Shown piece after piece: positions 26,757-37,794 of a stretch of 64,000 bases of DNA; position 1 is the first letter of the stretch, and the number at the start of each line of letters is the position of its first letter. Made by a program: the position numbers and the translations under genes. Under the pieces are notes generated by a model that searched no databases, was not told where the DNA came from, and worked only from the letters and a program-made list of their open reading frames with translations. The DNA lies in assembly GCF_029428875.1 (NCBI RefSeq), contig NZ_JAJSOO010000001.1, forward strand, positions 6,544,501 through 6,608,500. Reading direction: 5' to 3'. Source of the DNA: Streptomyces sp. JH34 (GTDB lineage Bacteria; Actinomycetota; Actinomycetes; Streptomycetales; Streptomycetaceae).

Positions 26757-27938
26757 TCAGGGAGCGAAGCCTTCGCCGGTTCCGTGCCAGTCCAGGATGA
26801 CGACGGTCGCGTCGTCGTTGAGATTGCCCCGGCAGGCGTCCAGCACCGCCCTGGTCAGCTTGCGGACGGCCTCCCTGGGGTGCAGGGCACGGGTGTCGCT
26901 CACGAGGCGGACGAGGTCGACAGCGGCTGCCCCGCGTTCCTGCATGCCGTCGGTGAGCAGGACCAGACGGTCTCCGGGATGCAGCTGAAGTTCCTGGAGC
27001 CGGTAGGAGGTGGGTGCGGCGACACCGAACGGCAGGTTGACGGCGAGCGGGACCTCCTCGGCTTCGGCAGCACCGTCCCGCAGGCGCAGAGGCCAGGGAT
27101 GTCCGGCGTTGACCAGTTCGCACATGCCTGTTTCGAGGCGGATGCACAGCAACTGTCCGGTGGCCAGCCCGCGGCTGTGGCTCAGCAGGGCCTCGTGGGC
27201 CTTATGAGCCTGGTGGAGCGCGTCGCAGCCGGTGCGGCGCGCTCCGCGCAACGCACCCGTGACCAGCGTCGCCAACAACGCGGACTCGGTGTCGTGGCCC
27301 ATCGCATCGGTGATGGACAGGTACAGCGTGTCCCGGTCGAGGGTGTAGTCGTAGGTGTCTCCGCCGATGTCGTCGGCCGGCACGAGGCCCGCGGCGAGGG
27401 TGAACTGGGGAGCCTCGCAGCAGGAGGACGAGGGCAGCAGCTGGTGCTGGATCTCGGCGGCCAGACTGGTCCTGGTGGTCCGCCTGCCGGCGTGGTACAG
27501 GTCGGTGAACCGGCGGTCCGTGACGATGATGTAGGCCAGTGCGTGAGCCGCTTCGCTGATCTGTCCCAGCACGGTGTCGTCGGCGTACCCGAGCGTCACC
27601 TCCAGCAGACCGATGCAGTCGCCGCGATTGCTCACCGGCGAGATCACCCGTCGTCCGCCCTGGCCGTCGGTCTCCACGTGCTGCCGCTGGCTGCGGAGGA
27701 CCGTGTCGTAGACGGTGCCCTGCAGATCGATCGGATCCTCGGTGTCCTCCATGTCGCCCTCGGTGGGCGCGGTCAGGCGCAGCAGCCGTTGCTCCATGAG
27801 ATCGACGAACAGGAACGACACCCGGTCCGCCCCGAATCGTTTGCGCAGATCGTGCGCGATCACGCCGACGGACTCCCCGGGCGGCGCGGACTCCGCTGCG
27901 GTCAGAAGCTCGCCAAGTTCCAGATTTCTGCCATCCAT
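26757..27938 (-). CDS. PP2C/SpoIIE-family phosphatase with GAF-like domain
   Basis: 393 residues from an ATG with GGGAGG upstream. The N-terminal half resembles a GAF domain (GVIAHDLRKRFGADRVSFLF). The C-terminal half is a SpoIIE/RsbU phosphatase with metal-binding Asp residues in DDIGGDTYDY, SITDAMGHDTESALLATLV and LLTDGMQERG, ending in NDDATVVIL. Such proteins dephosphorylate anti-sigma-factor antagonists in partner-switching systems, which Streptomyces has in large numbers. No anti-sigma or antagonist gene is adjacent. It is divergent from the tandem TetR gene. Confidence 0.88.
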   Translation of the reverse strand: MDGRNLELGELLTAAESAPPGESVGVIAHDLRKRFGADRVSFLFVDLMEQRLLRLTAPTEGDMEDTEDPIDLQGTVYDTVLRSQRQHVETDGQGGRRVISPVSNRGDCIGLLEVTLGYADDTVLGQISEAAHALAYIIVTDRRFTDLYHAGRRTTRTSLAAEIQHQLLPSSSCCEAPQFTLAAGLVPADDIGGDTYDYTLDRDTLYLSITDAMGHDTESALLATLVTGALRGARRTGCDALHQAHKAHEALLSHSRGLATGQLLCIRLETGMCELVNAGHPWPLRLRDGAAEAEEVPLAVNLPFGVAAPTSYRLQELQLHPGDRLVLLTDGMQERGAAAVDLVRLVSDTRALHPREAVRKLTRAVLDACRGNLNDDATVVILDWHGTGEGFAP

Positions 27939-28055
27939 GGCAACCTCCCTTCGTCTGTCGCCACTTATGCCCCGGGTTTCGTCAACCTCACCTGTGCGTT
28001 CGTCACGCCGGGTCACGACGTGCCTGGTCGGCCGACCGCGGAGGGCCTGGGTGAC

Positions 28056-29270
28056 GTGTGGTTCACTGATCGGCATGGCCTCGTCTCCGCAACCGCCCGT
28101 TCGGCTGTGACCGCCGGTCCGACCGCGGCCACTCGGCCCCGCAACCGCAAGCAGCTCATCGTCGAGGCGGCCGGCCGGGTCTTCAGCGAGCGCGGCTACC
28201 ACATGGCTTCCATGGAGAAGATCGCCGCCGGTGTGGGGATCACAGCGGCGGCCCTGTACCGGCACTTCCCGAACAAGTACGCGCTGTTCGCCGAGTGCGC
28301 CGACGTCATGGCGGACCGGCTCGTCGCCGCCGTCGACGAGGTGCCCTCCGGGGCGACGCCGGCGGATGTGCTCACCGCCGTCACCCGGGTCACCGTCGCG
28401 CATCGCGCGTCGGGCGGGGTGTACCGGTGGGAGGCCCGGTACCTCCATCACGAGGACCGCCGGCAGCTCAGGGCGAAGTTCAGGCACGTCATCGGGCGGG
28501 TGGACGAGGCCGTGCAGCGCGAGCACCCGCTGCCGGACGGGCGCCTGCGGGCCATGGCCGCGCTCGGCGCCATCGGCTCGATCACCATGCATCACACCTC
28601 GATCGCTCAGCGCCGTGCCGAGGAACTGCTGTCGGCGTCAGCGCTGAGGGTGACCGCTGCCGATCCGGCGACGGCCCGTGACAGTGCCCGCGCTGTCGAG
28701 GTGGTCGTCCACCCGGTGCCGCGCACGCGACGCGCGGAGATCCTGGCGGCCGCCATTCCCCTGTTCGCGCGGGACGGGTTCGCCAGCGTCACGAACGGGC
28801 AGATCGCGGAGGCGGTGGGGCTGGCCCCGTCGGCGCTCTACCGTCACTACTCCGGCAAGGTCGACATCCTGGCGGCCGCGTGTCTCCAGGCGGCGGGGCT
28901 CCTGGCCCGGACGGTGGACCAGAGCCTCCACCAGGTGTCCGGCCCGCACGACGCCGTCGTCGCGCTGGCGGCGACCTACGTGGCCTACAGCTTCGAGTAC
29001 ACCGCGCTCAACAGCGTCGCCGAGGCCGAGCTCGTCGGTCTGCCGGCGGACCTGCGGCGGTCCCTGGTTCTCGCACAGCGTGAACACATCGCCGTCTGGG
29101 AGCAGCAGTTGCGGCTGGCCCGTCCGGAGCTGGACCCGCGCCAGGCCAGGGTGCTGGTGCACGCGGGGTTCGGCGTCGCTGTCGAGGCGGGCCGCGGGCT
29201 GCGGTGGCAGGACAGCCCCGGCCACCGCGACGCCGTGACCGCGCTGGTCATGGCGGCCCTGGGCTTCTGA
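28056..29270 (+). CDS. Tandem TetR-family regulator (two TetR units in one chain)
   Basis: One frame holds two complete TetR units. The first HTH reads KQLIVEAAGRVFSERGYHMA, then ITAAALYRHFPNKYALF; the second RAEILAAAIPLFARDGFASV, then LAPSALYRHYSGKVDIL. Each is followed by a helical ligand-type domain. From GTG 28056 the product is 404 residues; GTG 28107 is an alternative (387), and neither ribosome site is strong. Tandem TetR proteins are found in mycolic-acid-free and mycolic-acid actinomycetes and often control lipid genes. It converges with lcp, so it may regulate the latex-clearing or fatty-acid genes next door; this is inference. Confidence 0.8.
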   Translation: MWFTDRHGLVSATARSAVTAGPTAATRPRNRKQLIVEAAGRVFSERGYHMASMEKIAAGVGITAAALYRHFPNKYALFAECADVMADRLVAAVDEVPSGATPADVLTAVTRVTVAHRASGGVYRWEARYLHHEDRRQLRAKFRHVIGRVDEAVQREHPLPDGRLRAMAALGAIGSITMHHTSIAQRRAEELLSASALRVTAADPATARDSARAVEVVVHPVPRTRRAEILAAAIPLFARDGFASVTNGQIAEAVGLAPSALYRHYSGKVDILAAACLQAAGLLARTVDQSLHQVSGPHDAVVALAATYVAYSFEYTALNSVAEAELVGLPADLRRSLVLAQREHIAVWEQQLRLARPELDPRQARVLVHAGFGVAVEAGRGLRWQDSPGHRDAVTALVMAALGF

Positions 29271-29387
29271 ACCCTGCGCGCCCGGCGCTCCCGTACGGCA
29301 GGCCGGGACGGATGCGCGGTCGCGAACCGGGTCCCGCCCCCGGCGCGACTGCCGAGGGGCGGCACCTGCGGGGCCGGATCCGGGGGC

Positions 29388-30596
29388 TCAGCCGGCCGGC
29401 CTGTTCCCCGTGGGGATCGTGATCGGGGTGGTGGTCGTGGAACTGCCCTTGTTGAGGAACAGCATGGCCAGGCCGCGCAGGAACTGGTCGAACATGTAGA
29501 AGGTGCCGGGCATGACGGGCGACAGGCCCTCGCGGAACAGGATGAAGGCCGGCCACACGGTGCGGACGAGGGCCGCCGCCGCGTAGTCGCGCGGAAGTTT
29601 CAGCCAGTCGCCGACCTCGTTGCTGAGGACGTAGCGCACGAACTCGTTCAGGAACCCGCGGGTGACACCGAGGTCGATCTCCGCCGTCAGACCGAGCAGC
29701 ACCTCGGCCAGGTCGAGGCCCTCGGGCGTCGGGGCCAGGATCGGGGTGAGCACCTGCGCCGACTGCGCTTCCGCGGCCGCCCAGGTCCCGGGGATGTACT
29801 CGTCGGGCACACCGAGCAGATGGAGCGCGACCTGCCACGAATGCAGGAAGGCTTCCTGGTCCGCGGCCGACATCGGGACCTTCCAGTCGAGAAGCCTCCT
29901 GCGCACGAAGGTTCCCAGGCTGTGGAAGGTGACCAGGATGTCCGCGGCGCTGATGGGGATCGACTGGTCGGTGACCGCCCGCCAGTGGGGCGACTGAGGC
30001 AGCAGGTGACGCACCGCGCCGTGCACCAGCCGGGTCTTGTTGGCGGTGACGACGAACTGCCCGGTCGGCTTGAAGGCGTCCAGCTGGGACAGGTCGTAGC
30101 CGAACGTGAACGTCTTGGCCGCGCGGTCCTTCATGTCGGCTCCGCCCACCGACCAGTAGACGCTCCTGGCCTCGCGCGGGATCACGGTGCTCATGATCCC
30201 GCTGCCGAGGCCGTACAGCATGAACAGATAGGTGTCCTTGCGCCTGTTGAAGTCGGCTGCGCGGGCGAGCTTGACCGGATCCGCCCAGGACGGCAGCTTG
30301 TTGACCGTCCGCAGGTGCGCGGTCAGCTCGGCCGGCAGTCCGGCGGGCAGTGCGTCCCCGTTGTTCACCCACCCCGCCATCGCGGTGTTGACCGCCGGAA
30401 CCTGGCCGTTCCGTAGCAGCGAGACCATCAGCGGGTCCGTCGCACTGTCCCAGACGTACTCCGGATCGACACCGGTGCCGCTGCCGGCCACCGAGTCCCT
30501 CGACGCCCACGCCCACGCCTTGGCGGGGTCTGCCGCGCCCACGAGGCCGAGTGCGACACCGAGGGAGAGGACCTTTCGCCTGTCGAGATTGTGCAT
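29388..30596 (-). CDS. lcp: Latex clearing protein (rubber oxygenase), Tat-exported
   Basis: 402 residues, close to the 407 of the Streptomyces K30 enzyme. The N-terminus has a twin-arginine signal (DRRKVLSLGVALGLVG). Residues 158-162 are RAAKT and His192 lies exactly 30 residues after Thr162. This reproduces the Arg/Lys/Thr and haem-binding His pattern of Lcp (R164, K167, T168, H198 in K30). A later VTFH matches the conserved T-x-H. Lcp is a b-type cytochrome that cleaves cis-1,4-polyisoprene outside the cell into oligo-isoprenoids with aldehyde and ketone ends. It is divergent from an acyl-CoA oxidase gene that could help degrade the products. Confidence 0.85.
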   Translation of the reverse strand: MHNLDRRKVLSLGVALGLVGAADPAKAWAWASRDSVAGSGTGVDPEYVWDSATDPLMVSLLRNGQVPAVNTAMAGWVNNGDALPAGLPAELTAHLRTVNKLPSWADPVKLARAADFNRRKDTYLFMLYGLGSGIMSTVIPREARSVYWSVGGADMKDRAAKTFTFGYDLSQLDAFKPTGQFVVTANKTRLVHGAVRHLLPQSPHWRAVTDQSIPISAADILVTFHSLGTFVRRRLLDWKVPMSAADQEAFLHSWQVALHLLGVPDEYIPGTWAAAEAQSAQVLTPILAPTPEGLDLAEVLLGLTAEIDLGVTRGFLNEFVRYVLSNEVGDWLKLPRDYAAAALVRTVWPAFILFREGLSPVMPGTFYMFDQFLRGLAMLFLNKGSSTTTTPITIPTGNRPAG

Positions 30597-30874
30597 TTAC
30601 TTACCTGCTTCCCTGCTCGACCTGATGGTGTATTGCGCCTAAGTCGGACCGCTGATCCTGGATGCTTCGCGATTCCGGTCACGCCGACCGATGTGATTCG
30701 CAATTAACATAGCGATGCGGGTGACTGTCGGCAATGGTCATGACAGACGCTGCCGCGTCCGATCGCCTGGCCACGGCACGATCCGGCCCACCCGGCCGCG
30801 CCGTGCTTCCCCCGTACGGCTCCGACGGCCCCGGGCGGCCGCTTGATCGTCCCCGGGCGGGGTAGCGAAGTGGC
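30597..30874. promoter_or_regulatory. Divergent promoter region of lcp and acyl-CoA oxidase
   Basis: 278 bp between divergent starts. It contains an AT-rich patch near 30690-30715 (GATTCGCAATTAACATAGCG) that stands out from the GC-rich surroundings and probably holds promoter or operator elements. I could not define a -35/-10 pair. Confidence 0.4.
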
Positions 30875-32836
30875 ATGGCCACTGACAAAACATCCACTGC
30901 TGCGAGCGGATACGTGCAGCCCGAGGTCGACGTCCGGGCGCTGACCGAGGTGCTCGACGGCGAGTACGCCGAGATCCGCGACCTCGTCCGGACCAACCTG
31001 GTCACGTATGCCTCGGTCCTCGAGGAGGCCGAGGAGCTCGGCGTCGACGCGTTTCGCGAGCGGGTGCGTGAGCTCGTGGTCGAGATGGCCGCGACAGGTC
31101 AGACCGGTATGGGCTTCCCGGGAAAGTACGGCGGGGGCGGTGACATCGGAGCCTCGATCGCCGCGTTCGAGACGCTGGCCTTCGGCGATCTGTCGGTCCT
31201 GGTGAAGGTCGGCGTGCAGTTCGGACTCTTCGGCGGGGCGATCCTGCATCTGGGCACCGGACGTCACCACGACGCCTACCTGCCGGACCTGATCACCGGG
31301 AAGCTGATGGGCTGTTTCGCGATGACCGAGACCGGGCACGGCTCCAACGTCCAGGCGCTCGGGACCCGCGCGACGTACGACGCCGCGGCCCAGGAGTTCG
31401 TCATCACCACGGACGGCGACCAGGCGCGCAAGGACTACATCGGCAACGCGGCCCGCCACGGCGAGCTCGCCGTCGTCTTCGCCCAGCTCGAGGTGGACGG
31501 GGCGTCCGAGGGTGTGCACGCGTTCGTCGTGCCGATCCGCGTCGGGGGAGAGGTGGCGCCCGGCGTACGGATCGAGGACGACGGCCGCAAGATGGGTCTC
31601 AACGGCGTCGACAACGGCCGCATCGGCTTCGACGGGGTGCGCGTGCCGCGCGAGGCGTTGCTGAACCGCTTCGCGGACGTCACCGCCGAGGGCGTGTACG
31701 AGAGTTCGATCGAGAACCCCGACCGGCGCTTCTTCACCATGCTCGGCACACTGGTGCAGGGGCGGGTCAGCGTCGGAGGCGCCGGGGTCAACGCGGCCAA
31801 GGTCGCCCTGACGATCGCCACGAAGTACGCCGTACGGCGCCGGCAGTTCGACGCCGCCTCGGACACCGAGGAGCAGCTGCTCCTCGACTACGGCCTGCAT
31901 CAGCGTCGTCTGCTGCCGCTCCTCGCGAGGACGTACGCGCTGCACTTCGCGCAGGACGTCGTGCGCACACACCTGCACGAGGTCTTCTCCGGCATCGAGG
32001 ACGACGCGTACGCGCGGCGCAGGCTGGAGTCACGTGCCGCCGGCACCAAGGCACTCGGTACCTGGCACGCCACCCGGGTCGTCCAGGAGTGCCGCGAGGC
32101 GTGCGGCGGCGCCGGTTATCTCGCCGTCAACCGGTTCGCCGCCCTCAAGAGCGACAGCGACATCTTCACCACCTTCGAGGGCGACAACCACGTCCTGCTG
32201 CAGCTCGTGGCCAAGGGCCTGCTCACCCACTACGCGAGCGAGTTCGAGGACCTGGACCAGCTCGGCATGGTCCGGCACGTCACCGGCCTCGCCGTCGAGA
32301 CCGTCATCGAGAAGACCTCGGCGCACAAACTGCTCGAACGGGTACGGGACCTGCTGCCCGGCGGCGACGAGTGGGACCAGGAGGCCGGTCTGCTCGATTC
32401 GGAGTACCAGCTCGCCATGCTCCGCTACCGCGAGGAGCACATGCTCGCCGGTGTGGCCCGGCGGCTCAAGCGCGGGATCGACCAGAAGCGCAACCCCGGG
32501 GTCGTCTTCTCGCAGGTGCAGGACCACGTCATCGCGGTGGCCCACGCGCACGTCGAACGGCTGGTGCTGGAGGCGTTCGTCGACAAGGTGCGTGCACAGC
32601 CCGAGGGCGGCAACAAGGTCGCGCTCGGCCTGCTGTGCGACCTGTTCGCCCTGTCGACGATCGAGGCGGACCGGGCCTGGTTCATGGAGCACGGCCGGCT
32701 GACCGTCCAGCGTTCCAAGGCGATCAGCCGTGAGGTGAACGACCTCTGCCGCAAGGTCCGGCCCCTCGCGGTCGACCTCGTCGACGCCTGGGGCGTCCCG
32801 CCCGAGATGCTGCGCGCCCCGGACCTCGTGGGCTGA
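30875..32836 (+). CDS. Acyl-CoA oxidase / acyl-CoA dehydrogenase-family protein
   Basis: 653 residues, the length of peroxisomal-type acyl-CoA oxidases rather than the roughly 380 of simple dehydrogenases. FAD and substrate motifs include MGCFAMTETGHGSNVQALGT, MGLNGVDNGRIGFDGVRVPR and the probable catalytic Glu in IFTTFEGDNHVLLQ. A C-terminal helical domain follows. It would introduce the 2,3-double bond in acyl-CoA esters during beta-oxidation, in the cytoplasm. The divergent arrangement with lcp suggests use on isoprenoid acids, but general fatty-acid degradation is equally possible. Confidence 0.85.
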   Translation: MATDKTSTAASGYVQPEVDVRALTEVLDGEYAEIRDLVRTNLVTYASVLEEAEELGVDAFRERVRELVVEMAATGQTGMGFPGKYGGGGDIGASIAAFETLAFGDLSVLVKVGVQFGLFGGAILHLGTGRHHDAYLPDLITGKLMGCFAMTETGHGSNVQALGTRATYDAAAQEFVITTDGDQARKDYIGNAARHGELAVVFAQLEVDGASEGVHAFVVPIRVGGEVAPGVRIEDDGRKMGLNGVDNGRIGFDGVRVPREALLNRFADVTAEGVYESSIENPDRRFFTMLGTLVQGRVSVGGAGVNAAKVALTIATKYAVRRRQFDAASDTEEQLLLDYGLHQRRLLPLLARTYALHFAQDVVRTHLHEVFSGIEDDAYARRRLESRAAGTKALGTWHATRVVQECREACGGAGYLAVNRFAALKSDSDIFTTFEGDNHVLLQLVAKGLLTHYASEFEDLDQLGMVRHVTGLAVETVIEKTSAHKLLERVRDLLPGGDEWDQEAGLLDSEYQLAMLRYREEHMLAGVARRLKRGIDQKRNPGVVFSQVQDHVIAVAHAHVERLVLEAFVDKVRAQPEGGNKVALGLLCDLFALSTIEADRAWFMEHGRLTVQRSKAISREVNDLCRKVRPLAVDLVDAWGVPPEMLRAPDLVG

Positions 32837-32910
32837 TCCCGGAGGAGGGCGGGCGGGCCGTGCGGGTGGGACCGCGCGGCGACGGTCCGGCCGCACGGTA
32901 CCGCGTGCGG

Positions 32911-32950
32911 CCGCCGGGAGGACCCCCGCAAGGTCGGGCCCTCCCGGCGG
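32911..32950. terminator. Bidirectional hairpin between acyl-CoA oxidase and 2-MIB operon
   Basis: A 15-bp stem with one mismatch (32911-32925 with 32936-32950; core CCGCCGGGAG/CTCCCGGCGG) and a 10-nt loop. It sits between two convergent stop codons at 32836 and 32958. Confidence 0.7.
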
Positions 32951-32957
32951 CCTGGGA

Positions 32958-33851
32958 TCAGACGCGGTCCGCCGCGATGAGGAGGTACTGGAAGGAACCG
33001 TCCCTGTACGAGTTGATGAACGCGTCCTCGATGCCCGTGACCAGCGAGGACGTGGCCCTCAGCTCCCAGTAGGGGAGAGTGTCGGGGGTGAGGTCGATGA
33101 CGGCCTGCGGCACGAGGCGGTTGTCGGCCATGGCGCGCAGGTACTCCCGTCGCGAGTGGATGTTGCACTCGAAGTGGGCGTTGATCTGGGACACCCACTT
33201 GGAAGGCTGACCGTAGCGCGGGTTCCAGCAGCCGGTGATGGTCACGTAACGGCCGCCGACCTCCAGGACGCGGGAGTGCTCGGCGAAGAGGTCGTGCAGG
33301 TCGACGTACATGCTCGACTCGTTGTTCCACGAGGCCGCGGCCGACCCGGTCCCGAACGGCGTGGAGAGCATGTTGCAGACACGTGCGCGGACATGGTCCT
33401 GGAGGCCGAGTTCACGCGCACGGCCGTTGGCGAAGTCCGCCTGCTTGGCCGACAGCGTGACACCTTCGACCTTGCACCCGAAGCGCTGGTGGGCCATCAC
33501 CATCGAGCCGCCGCGCCCACAGCCGGCGTCCACCACGGTGTCGTCGCGGCCGATGTCACCGAGGTGCCCCAGAAGGCAGTCGGCCTGAGCCGACTCCAGC
33601 CGGTGCAACTCGGCGATCAGCTTCTTCTCGCTCGCGCTGTCCTCGGTGTCACCGAGAGCGGAGTGGTCGACCGCACCGATTCCGTAGTGGTGGTGGTAGA
33701 GCCCGTCGACGTCGCCGAGGCGCAGGTTCACGGGCCTGGCCTCGCCGTCCCAGTAGCGGGCGATGTCCCCCTGGTAGGGGGACGCCGGGCGGGGGATCCG
33801 CACGGAGCCCGAGGCGGCGGTGGCGGTGGGGGCGAGTTCGGTGTGGGTCAC
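32958..33851 (-). CDS. gppmt: Geranyl diphosphate 2-C-methyltransferase
   Basis: 297 residues with the SAM-binding motif TVVDAGCGRGGSM (about 105-117) and the GPP methyltransferase blocks YHHHYGIGAVD, WNNESSMYVDLHDLFAEHSR and NPRYGQPSKWVSQINAHFEC. It methylates C2 of geranyl diphosphate, the first step of 2-methylisoborneol synthesis. It follows the terpene synthase gene by 16 bp on the same strand and is the last gene of the encapsulin - synthase - methyltransferase operon, the order known from S. coelicolor SCO7699-7701. Confidence 0.95.
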   Translation of the reverse strand: MTHTELAPTATAASGSVRIPRPASPYQGDIARYWDGEARPVNLRLGDVDGLYHHHYGIGAVDHSALGDTEDSASEKKLIAELHRLESAQADCLLGHLGDIGRDDTVVDAGCGRGGSMVMAHQRFGCKVEGVTLSAKQADFANGRARELGLQDHVRARVCNMLSTPFGTGSAAASWNNESSMYVDLHDLFAEHSRVLEVGGRYVTITGCWNPRYGQPSKWVSQINAHFECNIHSRREYLRAMADNRLVPQAVIDLTPDTLPYWELRATSSLVTGIEDAFINSYRDGSFQYLLIAADRV

Positions 33852-33867
33852 AGATGAGTCCGTTCTT

Positions 33868-35181
33868 TTACCAGAAATCGGGCAGGCTGTAGCGATAGGT
33901 GTTGGACTGGTGCCAGTGGTGGTTGCCGTCGACCCACGCGGCGACGCCCCGCAGGAAGCGGTGCACGCCGGGGCTCGGGCAGGCCCCGGCCAGGGCCGCG
34001 GCCTCGCTCTCGAAGTCGTGCATGAGGTCGTTGTGGACCTCGACCGACTTCAGATAGGCGTCCCGGTCGGAGAGGCCCTCCCGTTCCGCGATCACCACGG
34101 GCAGGTTCAGGTGATGGCCGGGAGCGTCGAGTTCCTTGGTGTAGGAGTAGAGGTCGTTCACGATGGTCGTCGCGTTCCCCGCGAGCGCGATGACCTTCTG
34201 CACGCCGGCCTGGGCATGAAGGTCCGCGGGCAGTTCGTAGCCGCCGACGGTGTCCGTGATGGTCGGGCAGGGGCGGAAGTTGTTGAACTGGCGCATCGCC
34301 AGGTACTCCCACACCTCCGGGACATGGTCCAGCTGGGCCCAGGCCGCTTCGGCGAGGTACCCCATGTGCAGCCGGGCCATGTCGTGCCGGAGCCGGTCCG
34401 CCTGGGAGGCGCTGGCCGCCCGGACGAAGTACTCCATGGCGGAGCGGTAGGCGCGCCGAGGCGCGTCCGCGTGGAGCGACTTCGCCCACCCCGGCCGGTA
34501 CTCCTCCGTCGTGTGGAGGGGGTCGAGAGCCGTGTGCGCGAGCAGAAGCCTTTCGCCGAGCCCGACGGGCGAGCCCCCGTGGTCCTCGCAGTAACAGTCG
34601 TCCACCGCGTTCTCCGCCACCATCAAGCGTGTGGCGAGCATGAGGTGGTCGACGGTGGGCGCGTCGGGATGGCAGCCGACCATGTACCGGCCCACGGAGA
34701 AACCGTCGAACTCCTCCTCCCAGTCGTCGGGGTACAGCGCGACCTCGTCCAGTGCCCAGGCCTTGATCCTCCGGCTGACCTCCTCGACCCGGACCGGGTC
34801 GGGCTCGGGCACGGGATGGTGGTAGAGGCCCGGGACAGGTGTGCCTTCCGCCGTGGCCACCGGTGCGGACGGCGCCGACTGCGGTTCGTCCCGCGGGGTC
34901 AGCCGCAGGCCGGCCGTGCCCAGACCACTGGGACCACGCAGGATCCGTTCCAGGCCGGCGCCCCGTGCGGACGCTTCGGTGGCCGCCGACGTGGAGAGCG
35001 GGCCAGGGGCGGCTGCGGAGGCCACGGGCGGGACGGGCGGGGAAGGTGCGCCGGGCAGGCCGCCGGTGACGCCCTTGACATCCAGCGCGCGGGCCGCCGC
35101 GGATGCGAGCAGGTGCGCCCCGAAGCGGGAAGCGGCCTCCGGCAGGCTCGACTGTGGTGGTGGCAGCTCAGGTGCGGGCAT
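33868..35181 (-). CDS. 2-Methylisoborneol synthase (terpene cyclase, encapsulin cargo)
   Basis: 437 residues from an ATG at 35181 with AAGGAG 7 nt upstream. The Mg-binding motifs are DDCYCED at 194-200 and NDLYSYTKE at 342-350, exactly those of S. coelicolor 2-MIB synthase. It cyclises 2-methylgeranyl diphosphate to the earthy odorant 2-methylisoborneol. Residues 1 to about 115 are Pro/Ala/Ser-rich and look disordered. In family 2B encapsulin systems such an extension is thought to load the enzyme into the shell, which is encoded just upstream. The real start may be further upstream, but the ribosome site favours 35181. Confidence 0.95.
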   Translation of the reverse strand: MPAPELPPPQSSLPEAASRFGAHLLASAAARALDVKGVTGGLPGAPSPPVPPVASAAAPGPLSTSAATEASARGAGLERILRGPSGLGTAGLRLTPRDEPQSAPSAPVATAEGTPVPGLYHHPVPEPDPVRVEEVSRRIKAWALDEVALYPDDWEEEFDGFSVGRYMVGCHPDAPTVDHLMLATRLMVAENAVDDCYCEDHGGSPVGLGERLLLAHTALDPLHTTEEYRPGWAKSLHADAPRRAYRSAMEYFVRAASASQADRLRHDMARLHMGYLAEAAWAQLDHVPEVWEYLAMRQFNNFRPCPTITDTVGGYELPADLHAQAGVQKVIALAGNATTIVNDLYSYTKELDAPGHHLNLPVVIAEREGLSDRDAYLKSVEVHNDLMHDFESEAAALAGACPSPGVHRFLRGVAAWVDGNHHWHQSNTYRYSLPDFW

Positions 35182-35269
35182 CCATGGCTCCTTGGTGGGG
35201 GTGTGCGGTGTCCCGGCGCTCTTCGGTACACCGCGGGGCTTCGGCACCGGGCCGTCCTGGCGTGTCCCG

Positions 35270-36682
<1,413 letters not shown>

Positions 36683-37249
36683 CGGCACGCTCTCCTTGGT
36701 CAGGTCGGTGACGCACGTATGTGGACGCCATCGGGCAGAAGGAGGGAAAAGTGGTATGCGGAGGGGAATCCGTCCAGATCGAGAAGAACACTAATGACCG
36801 CTCCGCCCTCCGGGCCAAGGAAAGCCGTCGACATTAACTCGATACGATGATCACGGCCGCGCGATGTTTGTCCGGGTACCGAATGGATTCGGCCGAGGCC
36901 AGGGGCGGACGCGACCGGACGGTGCGGGGCGTCGGCCGTGCGCGACCGGCGCGGGACCGGTCCGCCGAAGGGCGGCAGAGGCGCCTGGTGCCAAGGGCCC
37001 CGCGAGGCCCTTCGGACCGGACGGGATGAGCGTCCGCCGGCACTTCCTCCGCCTGTGTGGCGACCGATCTCATGCCACGACGTCGGAATCGGGACAGGGC
37101 TCAGTGAGCGAGCGCGCGGCGGGGCGGTACTGCGGAGATCTTCGTGCCGCGTCCAGGCGCGGGTGCCGCCCCGGGCCGGCCACGAGACCTGCCCCAGCTC
37201 CAGTGAGCTTCGGGCCGCAGCACCGGACACGGGCTGTCCGGCGACCTCG

Positions 37250-37400
37250 CCGTTCTCGACGACCCCCGCCACCGGTGCCTCGCCGAGGCCAGTTCACTCG
37301 CCAGGAGCGCGGCGCCCACCACTCCCGCGCGGGGACCGAGTCCGGACATGACGATCGGCAGATCGCCGGTGGCGAGGGCCGGAGGTGTACGCCCGCAAAC
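37250..37400 (-). pseudogene. Possible C-terminal remnant of a ROK-family protein
   Basis: One minus-strand frame reads TPPALATGDLPIVMSGLGPR followed by AGVVGAALLASELA. This resembles the end of ROK-family sugar kinases or regulators, where the protein closes with an ALGxxAGVxGAA-type block. No start or kinase domain is present and the frame degenerates on both sides. Weak call from pattern memory. Confidence 0.25.
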
Positions 37401-37766
37401 AGGGGCATCCGGCGGGGGAATTCCGCAGGCGAGCTGATGTTCGAAATCTTGATAAAACTCACCCGACTGGAGTCACCGTCGAGCCGAAAAGCGTACTGAT
37501 CGCGATAAGTCGGTCGACGGGTTCAGTTCCTGTCGGAACTGTCCCGGCGGTGAAAACAACTCGCCTGGCATCCGAAGTGGCCGCAGTCGTCCTGTCAAGT
37601 GCGCCGTCACGCTCGCGCTTTCGGTCGACATTTGTGCCACAGTTCTCCTGTGGCCTGGAAAGGGCCGCTGGTCTAACATGATTCGGGACGGCGCTCCGAG
37701 GTGGTGGCGCAACACTGCTGACCAGGCGATTGTCATCACGACCGCCTTTGTTTCCGAAAAGTACTT

Positions 37767-37794
37767 TTGTCAATTAGTTCGCTTCGCATATATG
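37767..37794 (+). promoter_or_regulatory. Candidate ectA promoter
   Basis: TTGTCA (37767-37772) and TATATG (37789-37794) with a 16-bp spacer, in the AT-rich stretch before ectA. The predicted start near 37801 leaves a leader of about 84 nt. The fit to a vegetative-type promoter is good but untested. Confidence 0.4.
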
